13,449 nt of DNA. Source: Nitrososphaeraceae archaeon. Its GTDB lineage: Archaea; Thermoproteota; Nitrososphaeria; Nitrososphaerales; Nitrososphaeraceae. Position numbers and translations under genes: made by a program. The notes beneath the pieces were generated by a model that was not told where the DNA came from, did not search any database, and was given only the letters and a program-made list of their open reading frames with translations. Below are positions 6,084-13,370 of this stretch, piece by piece; the first letter of the stretch is position 1, and every line of letters starts with the position of its first letter. The stretch lies in assembly GCA_025449515.1 (NCBI GenBank), contig JANWJI010000156.1, positions 1-13,449 of the forward strand, given 5' to 3'.

Positions 6084-6437
6084 GTGAAGTTTTGCCCAAA
6101 GTGCGAAACAAGGATGAAATCTAAGAGTGACGAAGGTATTGTGCTTTGCCCTAAATGTGGTACCAAGTTTGACAGTAGGGATGATTTGACTAACGATAAG
6201 TTTTCTACATCCACCAGAAAGGGAGGTCCCATGTATGCTGAGCAGGAGACAAGTTCCTTAAAGGTGATTGAAACAGACAAGGGTCCGAGTGTCTTACCAA
6301 CGACATCTATGGACTGTACGAAATGTGGAAATGACACTGCCTACTGGTGGATGCTTCAGACAAGATCAGCGGACGAGGCAACTACTCAATTTTATAGATG
6401 TACCAAATGTAGTCATACTTGGAGGAATTATTCTTAA
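6084..6437 (+). CDS. tfs: Transcription factor S (TFIIS-like / RPA12-type cleavage factor)
   Basis: A 117-residue protein with two zinc ribbons. The N-terminal ribbon has C4, C7 (FCPKC) and C22, C25 (LCPKC). A flexible linker (about 30-75) leads to the C-terminal ribbon with C78, C81 (DCTKC) and C106, C109 (RCTKC). The loop of the second ribbon carries QTRSADEATTQFYRC, with the acidic pair D97-E98 that reaches the polymerase active site to stimulate RNA cleavage in stalled complexes. All eight metal ligands and the acidic pair are present, so it should be functional. The start is GTG at 6084; it gives the family N-terminus MKFCPKC, and a TAA stop lies just before it in frame. It is 19 bases downstream of rpo11, with which it works. 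Confidence 0.92.
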   Translation: MKFCPKCETRMKSKSDEGIVLCPKCGTKFDSRDDLTNDKFSTSTRKGGPMYAEQETSSLKVIETDKGPSVLPTTSMDCTKCGNDTAYWWMLQTRSADEATTQFYRCTKCSHTWRNYS

Positions 6438-6789
6438 GGAATAGCTTCGCATAATATAGATCCAACACATTCAATAACCAAGTAAAAAAAACATCAAGTA
6501 AAATAATCATCAAGGAGGAGATTTTGACTTTTGTATCATGTAATGATCGACTAAATTATGCCCAGTATATGATGATATTTCTGACATAATCAGATGACAA
6601 AATCAAGATAGATCGCGAGAGTATGCTATACCACGGTATACCATGAAAGGGATAATTGAGAATTGCAAAAGGTGACATGATCTTGGAAGACTGTTTGATA
6701 TGTCAGGATTAACATGTACTAGGCTTGCTGAATAGGATACATAACAATACATTAAAATCAGTTATCCATTGCCAATCTATTGACGTTCC
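6438..6789 (+). other. Gap of about 350 bases between tfs and pcna
   Basis: No gene is recognised. It contains a long Shine-Dalgarno-like AAGGAGGAGAT at 6512-6522, followed only by a 21-codon frame from TTG 6524, a perfect palindrome at 6627-6640, and an AT-rich stretch (about 6751-6758, TTAAAATC) that may be the pcna TATA box. Confidence 0.45.
6627..6640. repeat. Perfect 14-base palindrome TATACC-AC-GGTATA
   Basis: An inverted repeat with 6-bp arms and a 2-base centre, about 150 bases upstream of pcna. It is a possible operator, or an extension of a TATA element; no bound protein can be named. Confidence 0.45.
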
Positions 6790-7542
6790 TTGGTATTCAG
6801 AGCTAAGACGAGATCCACAGAAGAATGGAAAGCTGTTACTTCGGCAATCTCCACCTTGGTGGATGAAGCCACTTTCGAAGCTAATGTTGAGGGTATCTCC
6901 TTTAGGGGGATGGATCCATCACATGTAGCTCTTATCGATATTCATTGGCCAAATTCAACTTTTGAAAGTTTTGAATGTGACTCTGCCATAAAATTTGGAG
7001 TTCGTATTGACGAGCTCTTAAAAGTAATTAGGAGAGGGGACAAGAAAGACTCGGTCGAGATTAGTCTTGGCGATGACAGTACCTTACTAATAAAAATGTT
7101 TAACGGCTACCTCAGAGAATATAAAATGAGGCTAATAGAGAGCTCTGCTAGCGCAACTCCCCTCCCCAAATTAAGTTTTAACACAAAAGTAGTGTTAGTA
7201 GCCGGATCATTTGACAGGATACTCTCAGACATTAATATTGTTTCGGAATATTTATCGATTAAATCAGAATCATCGGCTGTTCATTTTTCAGGTAAGGGGG
7301 ACTCCGGTGAGGCAGAGATAATTCTTGATCCAAAGAGCGAAGGACTAGAAGAACTAATTGTAAAGGAACAGAGCATAGCAACCTATAGCATAGATTATCT
7401 ATCTAAGATTACAAAGGCAATAAGTACTGTCGGTGGTTCAATAGCTGCGGAATTCTCAAGTAAAATGCCTATCCGACTAGAATTTAGGGTACTAAATATT
7501 GGAAGGATCCATTTCTACCTTGCCCCGAGAGTTCAAGATTAG
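6790..7542 (+). CDS. pcn: DNA polymerase sliding clamp (PCNA)
   Basis: A 250-residue homotrimeric-type clamp that tethers replicative polymerases, ligase and FEN1 to DNA. The family pattern is clear: VTSAISTLVDEATFEANVEG followed by ISFRGMDPSHVALIDIHWP (about 35-53), a domain-linking stretch around 115-140 (NGYLREYKMRLIES), and the C-terminal strand ending FYLAPRVQ, where PIP-box partners dock. Length matches the archaeal norm of 245-250. The start is TTG at 6790: an in-frame TGA lies at 6781-6783 and the residue pattern MVFRAKT matches the usual PCNA N-terminus. The only TATA-like sequence at a suitable distance is weak. It is a single gene, downstream of the transcription pair and upstream of the ureohydrolase gene. 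The frame 6725-6928 is a shadow. Confidence 0.95.
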   Translation: MVFRAKTRSTEEWKAVTSAISTLVDEATFEANVEGISFRGMDPSHVALIDIHWPNSTFESFECDSAIKFGVRIDELLKVIRRGDKKDSVEISLGDDSTLLIKMFNGYLREYKMRLIESSASATPLPKLSFNTKVVLVAGSFDRILSDINIVSEYLSIKSESSAVHFSGKGDSGEAEIILDPKSEGLEELIVKEQSIATYSIDYLSKITKAISTVGGSIAAEFSSKMPIRLEFRVLNIGRIHFYLAPRVQD

Positions 7543-7663
7543 CCTGAACTTAGTACCATCACGGACCCGGAATTGTGAAGTCTATGCTAGTCATCGTTAA
7601 ATTAGAGAAACCCATCACCTCATTGAGAGTTAAGTCATGCAGAATTCGACGCAAAATTGGATT

Positions 7664-7673
7664 GAAATATTTC
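7664..7673 (+). promoter_or_regulatory. TATA box for the ureohydrolase gene
   Basis: The palindromic GAAATATTTC is centred about 25 bases before the ATG at 7693, fitting a leaderless transcript. Confidence 0.45.
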
Positions 7674-7692
7674 AAATTAACCTCTTTGGGCT

Positions 7693-8622
7693 ATGGATGG
7701 AGAAGATGTTAAAAATTCGAAATACTTTCATTGTCAGATATTTCTACAAGATCCACTCTTGATAAAATTCCCTGACTTTTTTCTTAGATCAAACGTGGAT
7801 AACATTTCCGATGCTGATATTGTTCTTTTGAGCGTAGCGGATGAATCAAAATCTACATCTAAACGTAGAGGAGCAAGTGAAGGTCCGCATAGTATTCGTA
7901 TTGCATCAAATGAGTCGGAATTTTTTTCAAGAGATGGAAAACTAATTCCGATAATGCCAATGCGCGGCAGCCTTACTGATAAGAAGATCTATGATTTTGG
8001 TTACCTAAATAGAGACGAATTATATACATCTATTTATGACATCGTCACACAAGACAAGATCCCTGTACTAATTGGTGGAGATCATTCTCTTACTACTGTT
8101 GCACTGAGAGCGGTAGGAGACGCGTTAGGAAAGGTAGGCCTCATCTACTTTGACGCGCATCCGGATTTTGTGTCCTCGACATTAGACTATTACGGTTCGG
8201 TCTTAAGCGACTCATCCGAACATCTAGATTTTGAGAATAGTGTTCTCATAGGAACAAGGGCTGCTGAAGATCAGGAACTAGAAAATATAAGGAGAGCTGG
8301 GCTAGAAATAATTACACCCCTGGATATAGCAGAAGCTGGAATCTCAAAAATTGCCAGGAAGATATCTTCTACCTCTGCGAACAAGAAATATATCTCGATC
8401 GACTTGGATTGTCTTGATCCTGCATTTGCACCAGGTGTATCTGTTCCGAGTGCAGGTGGTTTGTCTGCCATTGAACTTATTTATCTCCTAAAACAAGCTG
8501 CTTCAACAGGTATAGTAGGGATGGACGTTACAGAGCTTTGTCCCGAGTTTGACATTAATCACATAACTTCTAATTTGGCTGCGAGATTAATTTCTGAATC
8601 GATTGCATCGATAAGGCTCTAA
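7693..8622 (+). CDS. Agmatinase/arginase family ureohydrolase
   Basis: A 309-residue cytoplasmic Mn-dependent hydrolase of the arginase-agmatinase-formiminoglutamase fold, which cleaves a guanidino group to urea or a related product. All metal ligands are visible: H131 in GGDHS, D154, H156 and D158 in FDAHPDF, D237 and D239 in SIDLDCLDPAFAPG. E281 in GMDVTEL and the RRGASEGPHSIR substrate-loop region are also present. Odd point: the His-Gly motif that normally follows the DAHxD motif by about ten residues (the second-shell catalytic histidine) appears as Tyr167-Gly168 in DYYGSV. In thaumarchaea this family is usually called agmatinase, for polyamine synthesis, but substrate cannot be set from sequence and the missing histidine makes it less certain. 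The ATG follows a TATA box at leaderless distance. It is a single gene; the minus-strand frame 8271-8471 is a shadow. Confidence 0.9.
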   Translation: MDGEDVKNSKYFHCQIFLQDPLLIKFPDFFLRSNVDNISDADIVLLSVADESKSTSKRRGASEGPHSIRIASNESEFFSRDGKLIPIMPMRGSLTDKKIYDFGYLNRDELYTSIYDIVTQDKIPVLIGGDHSLTTVALRAVGDALGKVGLIYFDAHPDFVSSTLDYYGSVLSDSSEHLDFENSVLIGTRAAEDQELENIRRAGLEIITPLDIAEAGISKIARKISSTSANKKYISIDLDCLDPAFAPGVSVPSAGGLSAIELIYLLKQAASTGIVGMDVTELCPEFDINHITSNLAARLISESIASIRL

Positions 8623-8737
8623 ATCACCCTTCTGAGGTAGCAATCCGTAACGTCACTGAACCAATATAGTCCCCCGAAAAATGAACAGAATACATTACAG
8701 TAAATCTTGGGAACTATGATCAACGCATAGTAGCACG

Positions 8738-8746
8738 TTTTATATG
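8738..8746 (+). promoter_or_regulatory. TATA box upstream of the 24-codon frame and the 68-residue gene
   Basis: TTTTATATG is a strong TATA match. Transcription would begin near 8768, five bases before a 24-codon frame and about 85 bases before the 68-residue gene. Confidence 0.5.
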
Positions 8747-8772
8747 AAAGCTTTGCAGAAATTAATCTGCCT

Positions 8773-8847
8773 ATGTTCTTGATCGAATCGACAAATATTA
8801 TTCACCTTGATCCTAATCTCATGTTGCGATCATATTCAAAAGGTTAG
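8773..8847 (+). CDS. Possible 24-residue upstream frame or leader peptide
   Basis: ATG at 8773 and TAG at 8845-8847, ending five bases before the start of the 68-residue gene. The product is MFLIESTNIIHLDPNLMLRS plus four residues. It sits right after the strong TATA box, so ribosomes would meet it first. Its end carries AAAGG, which could serve as ribosome-binding site for the next gene. It could be a chance frame; no family is known. Confidence 0.25.
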   Translation: MFLIESTNIIHLDPNLMLRSYSKG

Positions 8848-8852
8848 AAATT

Positions 8853-9059
8853 ATGGAGTTCTACGAGATACATAGATACGATAAGGGCATCTTTCAGTAT
8901 GTTGTCACAAGAACGAACAAGTATTCCGAACGTAAAGTGAAGGAGGATGTAAATAAAATGAATCAAATGCTAACGGACGCAGGAAAATCACAGGGTACGT
9001 GGTATGAATTCGTGATGGGAGCAATTCCTGATGAGACAAAGCATCCGCCTAACAAATAA
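8853..9059 (+). CDS. Small hypothetical protein of 68 residues
   Basis: A small, soluble, charged protein with no signal peptide, membrane helix or metal motif. It starts MEFYEIHRYDKGIFQYVVT, two strands, followed by a charged helix SERKVKEDVNKMNQMLTDAG, then GTWYEFVMGAIPDETKHPP. The strand-strand-helix-strand order suggests a compact alpha/beta fold; the WYEF and HPP motifs are useful for a search. I do not recognise the family, though residue composition is that of a real gene. The ATG start has AAAGG about 10 bases upstream. The preceding 24-codon frame ends five bases before it, so translation may be coupled. The minus-strand frame 8963-9235 is a shadow. Confidence 0.75.
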   Translation: MEFYEIHRYDKGIFQYVVTRTNKYSERKVKEDVNKMNQMLTDAGKSQGTWYEFVMGAIPDETKHPPNK

Positions 9060-9168
9060 TAGCTTGTCCTCAGAATTTGATTTTCTATAATAACCACACC
9101 GACCAAAAAAGATACATATCTCGAACATAGGCCATCAAAAATTGCACAGGCCTGGTCCATGCGGTACC

Positions 9169-9177
9169 GATAAAAGG
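9169..9177 (+). promoter_or_regulatory. TATA-like box for the rhodanese gene
   Basis: GATAAAAGG is centred 26 bases before the ATG at 9199, the leaderless distance, and supports this start over the ATG at 9211. Confidence 0.5.
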
Positions 9178-9198
9178 TAAGACGCTCAGTAATTTTCA

Positions 9199-10014
9199 AT
9201 GGAACACTTGATGTCCATTGAAAATCTGCAATCATTCATCTCGCACAATGTTAACGGACAGACAAGAAAGTTGTTGATAGTAGATACTCGACCATTCAAG
9301 GATTATCTTGACGGCCATATCCCTGGCTCGATTAACGTAGATTTAATGCAATATCATTGGTTAGACACATCTATCACTGGAATCAAACAATTCAATCGAC
9401 AATCTAGATCCTTGCTTTCGAACCTAGGTATAAGAGACAAAGACATGGTCATCTTCTATGATGACACATCTGGACCTACCGCGGCACGAGGACTTTGGCT
9501 TCTGCTTTATTTTTCATATAAGAAGGTCGCAATATTAGATGGTGGGTTTAGCAAATGGAAAGAAAAAGGATGCAAAATTGAAAAGATAACGAATCAATTT
9601 CGGTATTCTAGATTTCAGGGAAAAGTAGATCCTGATGTTCTAGCAACTGCAAAGGAAATAATCTCAGTTATAGGATCCGGAAAAACTGCAAAGGCCTACA
9701 TTATTGACTCTAGATCAAAAGTAGAGTTCGACGGCACCGTTGTGCGTGGAGGTAGGAGAGGCCACATCCCGAGGGCACGTCATATCGATTGGAACATGAA
9801 TCTGGCCGGTGGGTATTTGAAGGACTACAAGGAATTAGCCAGACTCTACTCAGACTTCCCAAAAGATAAACAAATAATAACTTATTGCCAGGGAGGATAC
9901 AGGGCTGCAAATACTTTTCTAGCATTAAAGTTATTGGGTTATAAGAACGTAAAAGTATATCTGGGCTCATGGGGGGAGTGGAGTAGCCTTCAGAATTTAT
10001 CCGCAGAAAATTGA
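9199..10014 (+). CDS. Two-domain rhodanese (thiosulfate/3-mercaptopyruvate sulfurtransferase)
   Basis: A 271-residue cytoplasmic sulfurtransferase that moves sulfane sulfur onto an acceptor such as cyanide or a thiol. Domain 1 (about 1-130) has LLIVDTRPFKDYLDGHIPGS but an aspartate, not cysteine, in the active loop (VIFYDDTSGPTAARG), so it is structural. Domain 2 (about 145-265) has IIDSRSKVEFDG, the RRGHIPRARHIDW link typical of the family, and the active loop ITYCQGGYRAA with catalytic C230. It ends in YLGSWGEWSS. The loop CQGGYR is neither the classical CRKGVT of thiosulfate types nor the CGSGVT of mercaptopyruvate types, so the donor cannot be assigned. Length is standard. It appears to be a single gene with its own TATA box; the minus-strand frame 9710-9970 is a shadow. 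Confidence 0.93.
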   Translation: MEHLMSIENLQSFISHNVNGQTRKLLIVDTRPFKDYLDGHIPGSINVDLMQYHWLDTSITGIKQFNRQSRSLLSNLGIRDKDMVIFYDDTSGPTAARGLWLLLYFSYKKVAILDGGFSKWKEKGCKIEKITNQFRYSRFQGKVDPDVLATAKEIISVIGSGKTAKAYIIDSRSKVEFDGTVVRGGRRGHIPRARHIDWNMNLAGGYLKDYKELARLYSDFPKDKQIITYCQGGYRAANTFLALKLLGYKNVKVYLGSWGEWSSLQNLSAEN

Positions 10015-10182
10015 ACCTTAATAAAAATGTTGTATACTTAGGGCGGTTGTTCTATTAGGCCCAGGTAAATTTATGAATTCTTGGCTACATCAGCAATTTG
10101 GATTATAAATTCAAATCTATCTAACCCTCATGTTACATCAAATTTGGAAGAAAGTCATGGAATGCTGCTAGTATTGCAACGG

Positions 10183-10280
10183 ATAATCCGACCTCAAAAA
10201 GATCGGACAACCGCATATTCTCATAAATACTATGAAGAATGATAGGAGGACATGAGCCAACGTAGACCAATTCGGATTAT
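10183..10280. repeat. Distant 9-bp inverted repeat
   Basis: ATAATCCGA at 10183-10191 is the exact reverse complement of TCGGATTAT at 10272-10280. The arms are 80 bases apart and flank a TATA box and the small frame, so they could be paired operator half-sites. Confidence 0.45.
10222..10230 (+). promoter_or_regulatory. TATA box before the 23-codon frame
   Basis: CATAAATAC, centred 26 bases before the ATG at 10252. It may also drive the 144-residue gene through a 93-base leader; GTATATG at about 10302-10308 is a nearer alternative for that gene. Confidence 0.5.
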
Positions 10281-10323
10281 TCTTAGTACTATGAAAAGTA
10301 AAGTATATGAATCTGGGTTGTAA
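10252..10323 (+). CDS. Possible 23-residue leaderless small protein
   Basis: ATG at 10252 and TAA at 10321-10323. The product is basic: MSQRRPIRIILSTMKSKVYE plus three residues. Its ATG lies exactly 26 bases after a TATA box, and a GGAGGA lies directly upstream although closer than normal Shine-Dalgarno spacing. It ends 21 bases before the 144-residue gene. Its second half contains one arm of the 9-bp inverted repeat. It could be a leader peptide or a chance frame. Confidence 0.28.
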   Translation: MSQRRPIRIILSTMKSKVYESGL

Positions 10324-10344
10324 GCTAGATAATTTGGTCCCTAT

Positions 10345-10779
10345 ATGGAAGCATTCTTCTTCGACTTGTGTAATAGGATATTATCATTGGATCCTGCAAT
10401 CAGATTCATGGGAATAGCAGACGAACACGGCACGTTATTGGCAACCGTAGAACGTGAGGGACTTGTTCCTTTGTTGAATACCGAGGAAACCATACAATAT
10501 GCTATAACTGCCGCGACTAGACAATATACTCGCATCAGGTGGCAGGGAATTTTAGGCAAGATTGATTATACTTGTTCTCATTATGACAAGCTGTTGCGAG
10601 TAACCATCCCGTTGACAGATAGATCTAATAGATTGTCATTTGTTCTAATATTTACATTCGATGTCAACACTAGTAACTTTCACAAAATAATAATGGATAG
10701 AATAATCCCAATCGTTCGTAGAAATACGCCGCGTTTACTACGAGAAAAATCTAAGACTCAAACTGGCTTAAGCATCTAG
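10345..10779 (+). CDS. Small sensor-like protein of a thaumarchaeal family (possibly DUF6659)
   Basis: A 144-residue cytoplasmic protein. The first half reads like a small sensor or roadblock/profilin-type fold: LDPAIRFMGIADEHGTLLAT (15-34), then EREGLVPLLNTEETIQYAI. It continues with a basic helix TAATRQYTRIRWQGILGKID and strands KLLRVTIPL and SFVLIFTFDV, ending in a basic tail RIIPIVRRNTPRLLREK. I recall this pattern from paralogous families in Nitrososphaera-type genomes labelled DUF6659, but I could not check this. The role is unknown; such proteins are often found in many copies and may relay a signal. It starts at the ATG at 10345; no membrane helix or signal is seen. The minus-strand frame 10341-10559 is a shadow. 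Confidence 0.8.
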   Translation: MEAFFFDLCNRILSLDPAIRFMGIADEHGTLLATVEREGLVPLLNTEETIQYAITAATRQYTRIRWQGILGKIDYTCSHYDKLLRVTIPLTDRSNRLSFVLIFTFDVNTSNFHKIIMDRIIPIVRRNTPRLLREKSKTQTGLSI

Positions 10780-11027
10780 CTAGCGTCGTAATTCATACAG
10801 ATTCAAAGGCAATAAAGTTTCAATCTTATTTTGACATATACGTCGATAGGAAGAAGATATTTTCTACTACTATCCCTTGAATCAGATTATGATGGTTTTT
10901 CTGAACATGTATTCGGATGAGCTTTTCTAAGCCACTGATGGTAATATTCAATAGATGGATATTTTGAATCTTATAGAATCAGAGAAACGGCTTGAGAGAT
11001 TAACTAAAACTTTTGCAAGTCCAAAAG

Positions 11028-11036
11028 TTTATAGAT
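11028..11036 (+). promoter_or_regulatory. TATA box of the Rieske-cytochrome b operon
   Basis: TTTATAGAT, preceded by an A-rich CCAAAAG that resembles a BRE, is centred about 26 bases before the ATG at 11058. This implies a leaderless mRNA. Confidence 0.6.
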
Positions 11037-11057
11037 ATGTATTAATTAGGTTTCTTT

Positions 11058-11672
11058 ATGACGCAGCAAACCCCTCCTAATTCTGGGGGCAAGGTTTCAA
11101 GGCGTGATTTTCTAAAGCTTCTTGCGGCTGCAGGTACTGTAATGACTTTCATACCTTTTGTTGATTGGGGAAAATTCTTACCGGATCCAGCTGGAAAAAT
11201 CTCTGCAAAGGCGAAAGTGGAACTACCTGATGGTTCTCAGGCCAACGTTAAGACTTTTCCACAAAATCATTCAGAGGTTGTGATCTATCCGAAAACAAAT
11301 GACCCAACCTTAAACAAAGAGGCATTTAGAACGTGGCAATTCATAAGGCTACCTGTAGAATTAGGCGGCAACCGAAATACCGCATCTGCTTTTAGGGCAT
11401 ATAGTGCAGTTTGTCTTCATTTATGGTGTTTATGGAAATATTGGCCGGATCCAGGTCGAAAAAGGGGAGAATGCCCTTGTCATGGAAGCATGTACGATCC
11501 ACTGACTGGGAAGGCATTTGCCGGTCCAGCATCACTACAATCGCCTCCTTCTAATGTTCTTGCAAGATTAGATCTCGAAGTAGACACCGATGGGAATATA
11601 TGGATAAAGCCTCCTAACTGGAGTCCAGAGGGTAATGGGGTAGTGGGATTTGGTCGTTTCCTTAAAGAGTGA
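11058..11672 (+). CDS. Rieske iron-sulfur protein of a cytochrome bc/b6f-type complex (Tat-exported)
   Basis: A 204-residue subunit of complex III that takes an electron from quinol and passes it on outside the membrane. The N-terminus has a twin-arginine motif SRRDFLK (14-20) followed by a hydrophobic helix (about 20-35), which serves as signal anchor. The [2Fe-2S] domain has C119 and H121 in CLHLWC and C139 and H142 in CPCHGS, with the disulfide cysteines C124 and C141. Between the two motifs lies a short WKYWPDPGRKRGE loop. The GPA motif follows at about 156-158 (FAGPASL), and the C-terminus ends in a Gly-rich WSPEGNGVVGFG. All ligands are intact. The ATG follows a strong TATA box. The end overlaps the cytochrome b start by 23 bases, so the two are co-translated. 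Confidence 0.95.
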   Translation: MTQQTPPNSGGKVSRRDFLKLLAAAGTVMTFIPFVDWGKFLPDPAGKISAKAKVELPDGSQANVKTFPQNHSEVVIYPKTNDPTLNKEAFRTWQFIRLPVELGGNRNTASAFRAYSAVCLHLWCLWKYWPDPGRKRGECPCHGSMYDPLTGKAFAGPASLQSPPSNVLARLDLEVDTDGNIWIKPPNWSPEGNGVVGFGRFLKE

Positions 11673-13302
11673 AAATAGCCTAGTTCGATTCATCAGATGG
11701 GTTTACGCTGGCGTAGATCGGACTATATTCATGGGAATGAAGTTTACTATCCCGTCAAGATTTGTGAGTCCTCTAGGCTTCTTGGGTATGCTTACATTTG
11801 TTATATTCATAATTTTGGGGATTACAGGAGCTTTCCTAATGCTATGGTACGAACCAATCTTAGATCGAGCATGGGATAGTGTGAAGAATATAAACGACAC
11901 CATTCCTTATGGATTTCACATTCGAAATATCCATTACCATGCATCTAACGCGATGGTCATGGTGGCACTTTTGCATATGTACTATCAATACTTTAGCGGA
12001 AGGTACAAGATTCGCAATGAAATCCTTTGGGTTACAGGGATTATTATAGGCGTGCTTACCATATTAGAAGCATTCACAGGCTACGATATCATTTTCAGTG
12101 AGCGCGCTGAATTGGCTATCTCTATCGCTGCGTCATTAACAAATTCAATTCCGGTTATGGGGCCTCAGATGAGAGAGGCATTTTTTGGGGGTGGCTTCCA
12201 CGACTTTGTACTTCGATTCTACGCATTCCATGTATTTTTCTTGCCCATATTCTTGCTAGGATTGATGGTAGTACACTTTCCGCGATTCATGGTGTTCGAT
12301 GTTCCAATGGTGATGGCGATCAGTGGTGCGATAATGATAACAGGGGGTGTATTCCCAGTAGACATGGGTACAAAGTTTGATCCCAATATCCCGCCTGGGA
12401 TCACAGTTCCGGAATGGTATTTGACCGGCCTCTATGCTTTCCTAAGAACCATGTATGATAAGTTCGTGACTGGTGTAGCATGGCCTGGATTGTTCATATT
12501 TGCTCTTTTGGTCGTGCCTTTTATAGACAGGTATAAGAAATTTTCTTGGAAAGATAGACCATTAATTACTGCATTAGGAATTACAAGCCTGGCCCAAATT
12601 ATTGTTACTACCTACTGGGGATTCTACATAGACCCAGACATTAAGAAAGCTCTTCTGGAAAGACTTGTCATTGACCCTATATTTTTCTATCTAGTCATGC
12701 TATTGTTGATCCCACTTTCATTTGGATTCAGTTACATGATGATAAAATTGGCTAAGAACGCAGAAGCTAATGCAAAACTTAAACCCAAGAAACCAAGTAC
12801 AAAATCTTCTATAAATCTACCTTTGAAATGGATCTACATTCTGTTCATTGCACTCTTAGCATTCCAGATTTATCTTAACATTGCAGCCTACTACGCAGTA
12901 ATGAGCGGAATGAAAAATTTCTCGCTATTTGTCGTAGGCGTAATGATGCTTGTATTTGCAGGCATGTTCCATCTGTACAGGCATGGCAGATCAATAGCTA
13001 AAGCACCTCCAATTGTTCCGAAACCTGCGATACCTCCAAAACCAATACCTTTTCAAAAAGCTGCTCCCTCAATTTCTACTACCGAGCCTGCTGCCAGGCA
13101 GTTAGCCCCTCCGCCAGAAGTACAGAAATCACCTAGCAGTCAACAATCTCAAGTTTCGTCAACTACACCTTCAGATAAGACAGCACAGGCAGAAATGTCT
13201 AAAGTTGGCAAAAATGAAGCGCAGATCAATACTACACCATCTCGTGATGTTCACGATGCTGATCCTAACAAGCCTGATGACAACAATAAGCGTAAAATCT
13301 AA
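11650..13302 (+). CDS. Cytochrome b, single-chain b6-type, with C-terminal extension
   Basis: The membrane quinol-oxidising subunit of complex III, 550 residues. Helix B carries heme ligands H95 and H109 (H-x13-H); helix D carries H194 and H209 with fourteen residues between, the b6-type rather than mitochondrial spacing. The Qo-site PEWY motif is at 254-257. Core helices lie near 40-66, 95-115, 125-145, 187-210, 218-235, 277-295, 305-325 and 343-366, so the b6 and subunit IV parts are joined in one chain. Two further helices follow at about 394-415 and 424-442, then a tail from 450 rich in Pro, Ala, Ser, Gln and Lys, ending in charged residues. No ATG fits; TTG at 11650, inside the Rieske gene, is the first in-frame start after the overlap, and the family N-terminus (VRFIRWVYAGVDRTIFMGMKF) begins just after it. 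The tail function is unknown. Confidence 0.93.
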   Translation: MVVSLKSENSLVRFIRWVYAGVDRTIFMGMKFTIPSRFVSPLGFLGMLTFVIFIILGITGAFLMLWYEPILDRAWDSVKNINDTIPYGFHIRNIHYHASNAMVMVALLHMYYQYFSGRYKIRNEILWVTGIIIGVLTILEAFTGYDIIFSERAELAISIAASLTNSIPVMGPQMREAFFGGGFHDFVLRFYAFHVFFLPIFLLGLMVVHFPRFMVFDVPMVMAISGAIMITGGVFPVDMGTKFDPNIPPGITVPEWYLTGLYAFLRTMYDKFVTGVAWPGLFIFALLVVPFIDRYKKFSWKDRPLITALGITSLAQIIVTTYWGFYIDPDIKKALLERLVIDPIFFYLVMLLLIPLSFGFSYMMIKLAKNAEANAKLKPKKPSTKSSINLPLKWIYILFIALLAFQIYLNIAAYYAVMSGMKNFSLFVVGVMMLVFAGMFHLYRHGRSIAKAPPIVPKPAIPPKPIPFQKAAPSISTTEPAARQLAPPPEVQKSPSSQQSQVSSTTPSDKTAQAEMSKVGKNEAQINTTPSRDVHDADPNKPDDNNKRKI

Positions 13303-13326
13303 TATTCAATTCCACCACCCCTAAAC

Positions 13327-13334
13327 TTTATATG
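13327..13334 (+). promoter_or_regulatory. TATA box for the small membrane-anchored gene at the right edge
   Basis: TTTATATG, with transcription expected near 13356, leaves a leader of about 15 bases that contains AAGG before the ATG at 13371. Confidence 0.45.
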
Positions 13335-13370
13335 TGAACAAATACGTGCACTATACACAGAACAAGGTTT

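Larger units (their letters stand above)
10015..10344 (+). other. Gap of about 330 bases between the rhodanese and sensor-like genes
   Basis: No established gene. It holds a 9-bp inverted repeat (10183-10191 with 10272-10280), a good TATA box CATAAATAC at 10222-10230, and a 23-codon frame from 10252 exactly at leaderless distance from that box. Confidence 0.45.

Noticed and set aside
7584..7712. 42-residue basic frame upstream of and overlapping the ureohydrolase start
   Set aside because: Very basic, irregular composition, overlaps the ureohydrolase TATA box and start, and has no promoter of its own.
10955..11080. 41-residue frame overlapping the Rieske start
   Set aside because: It covers the Rieske TATA box and the first Rieske codons; helix-like composition alone is not enough.
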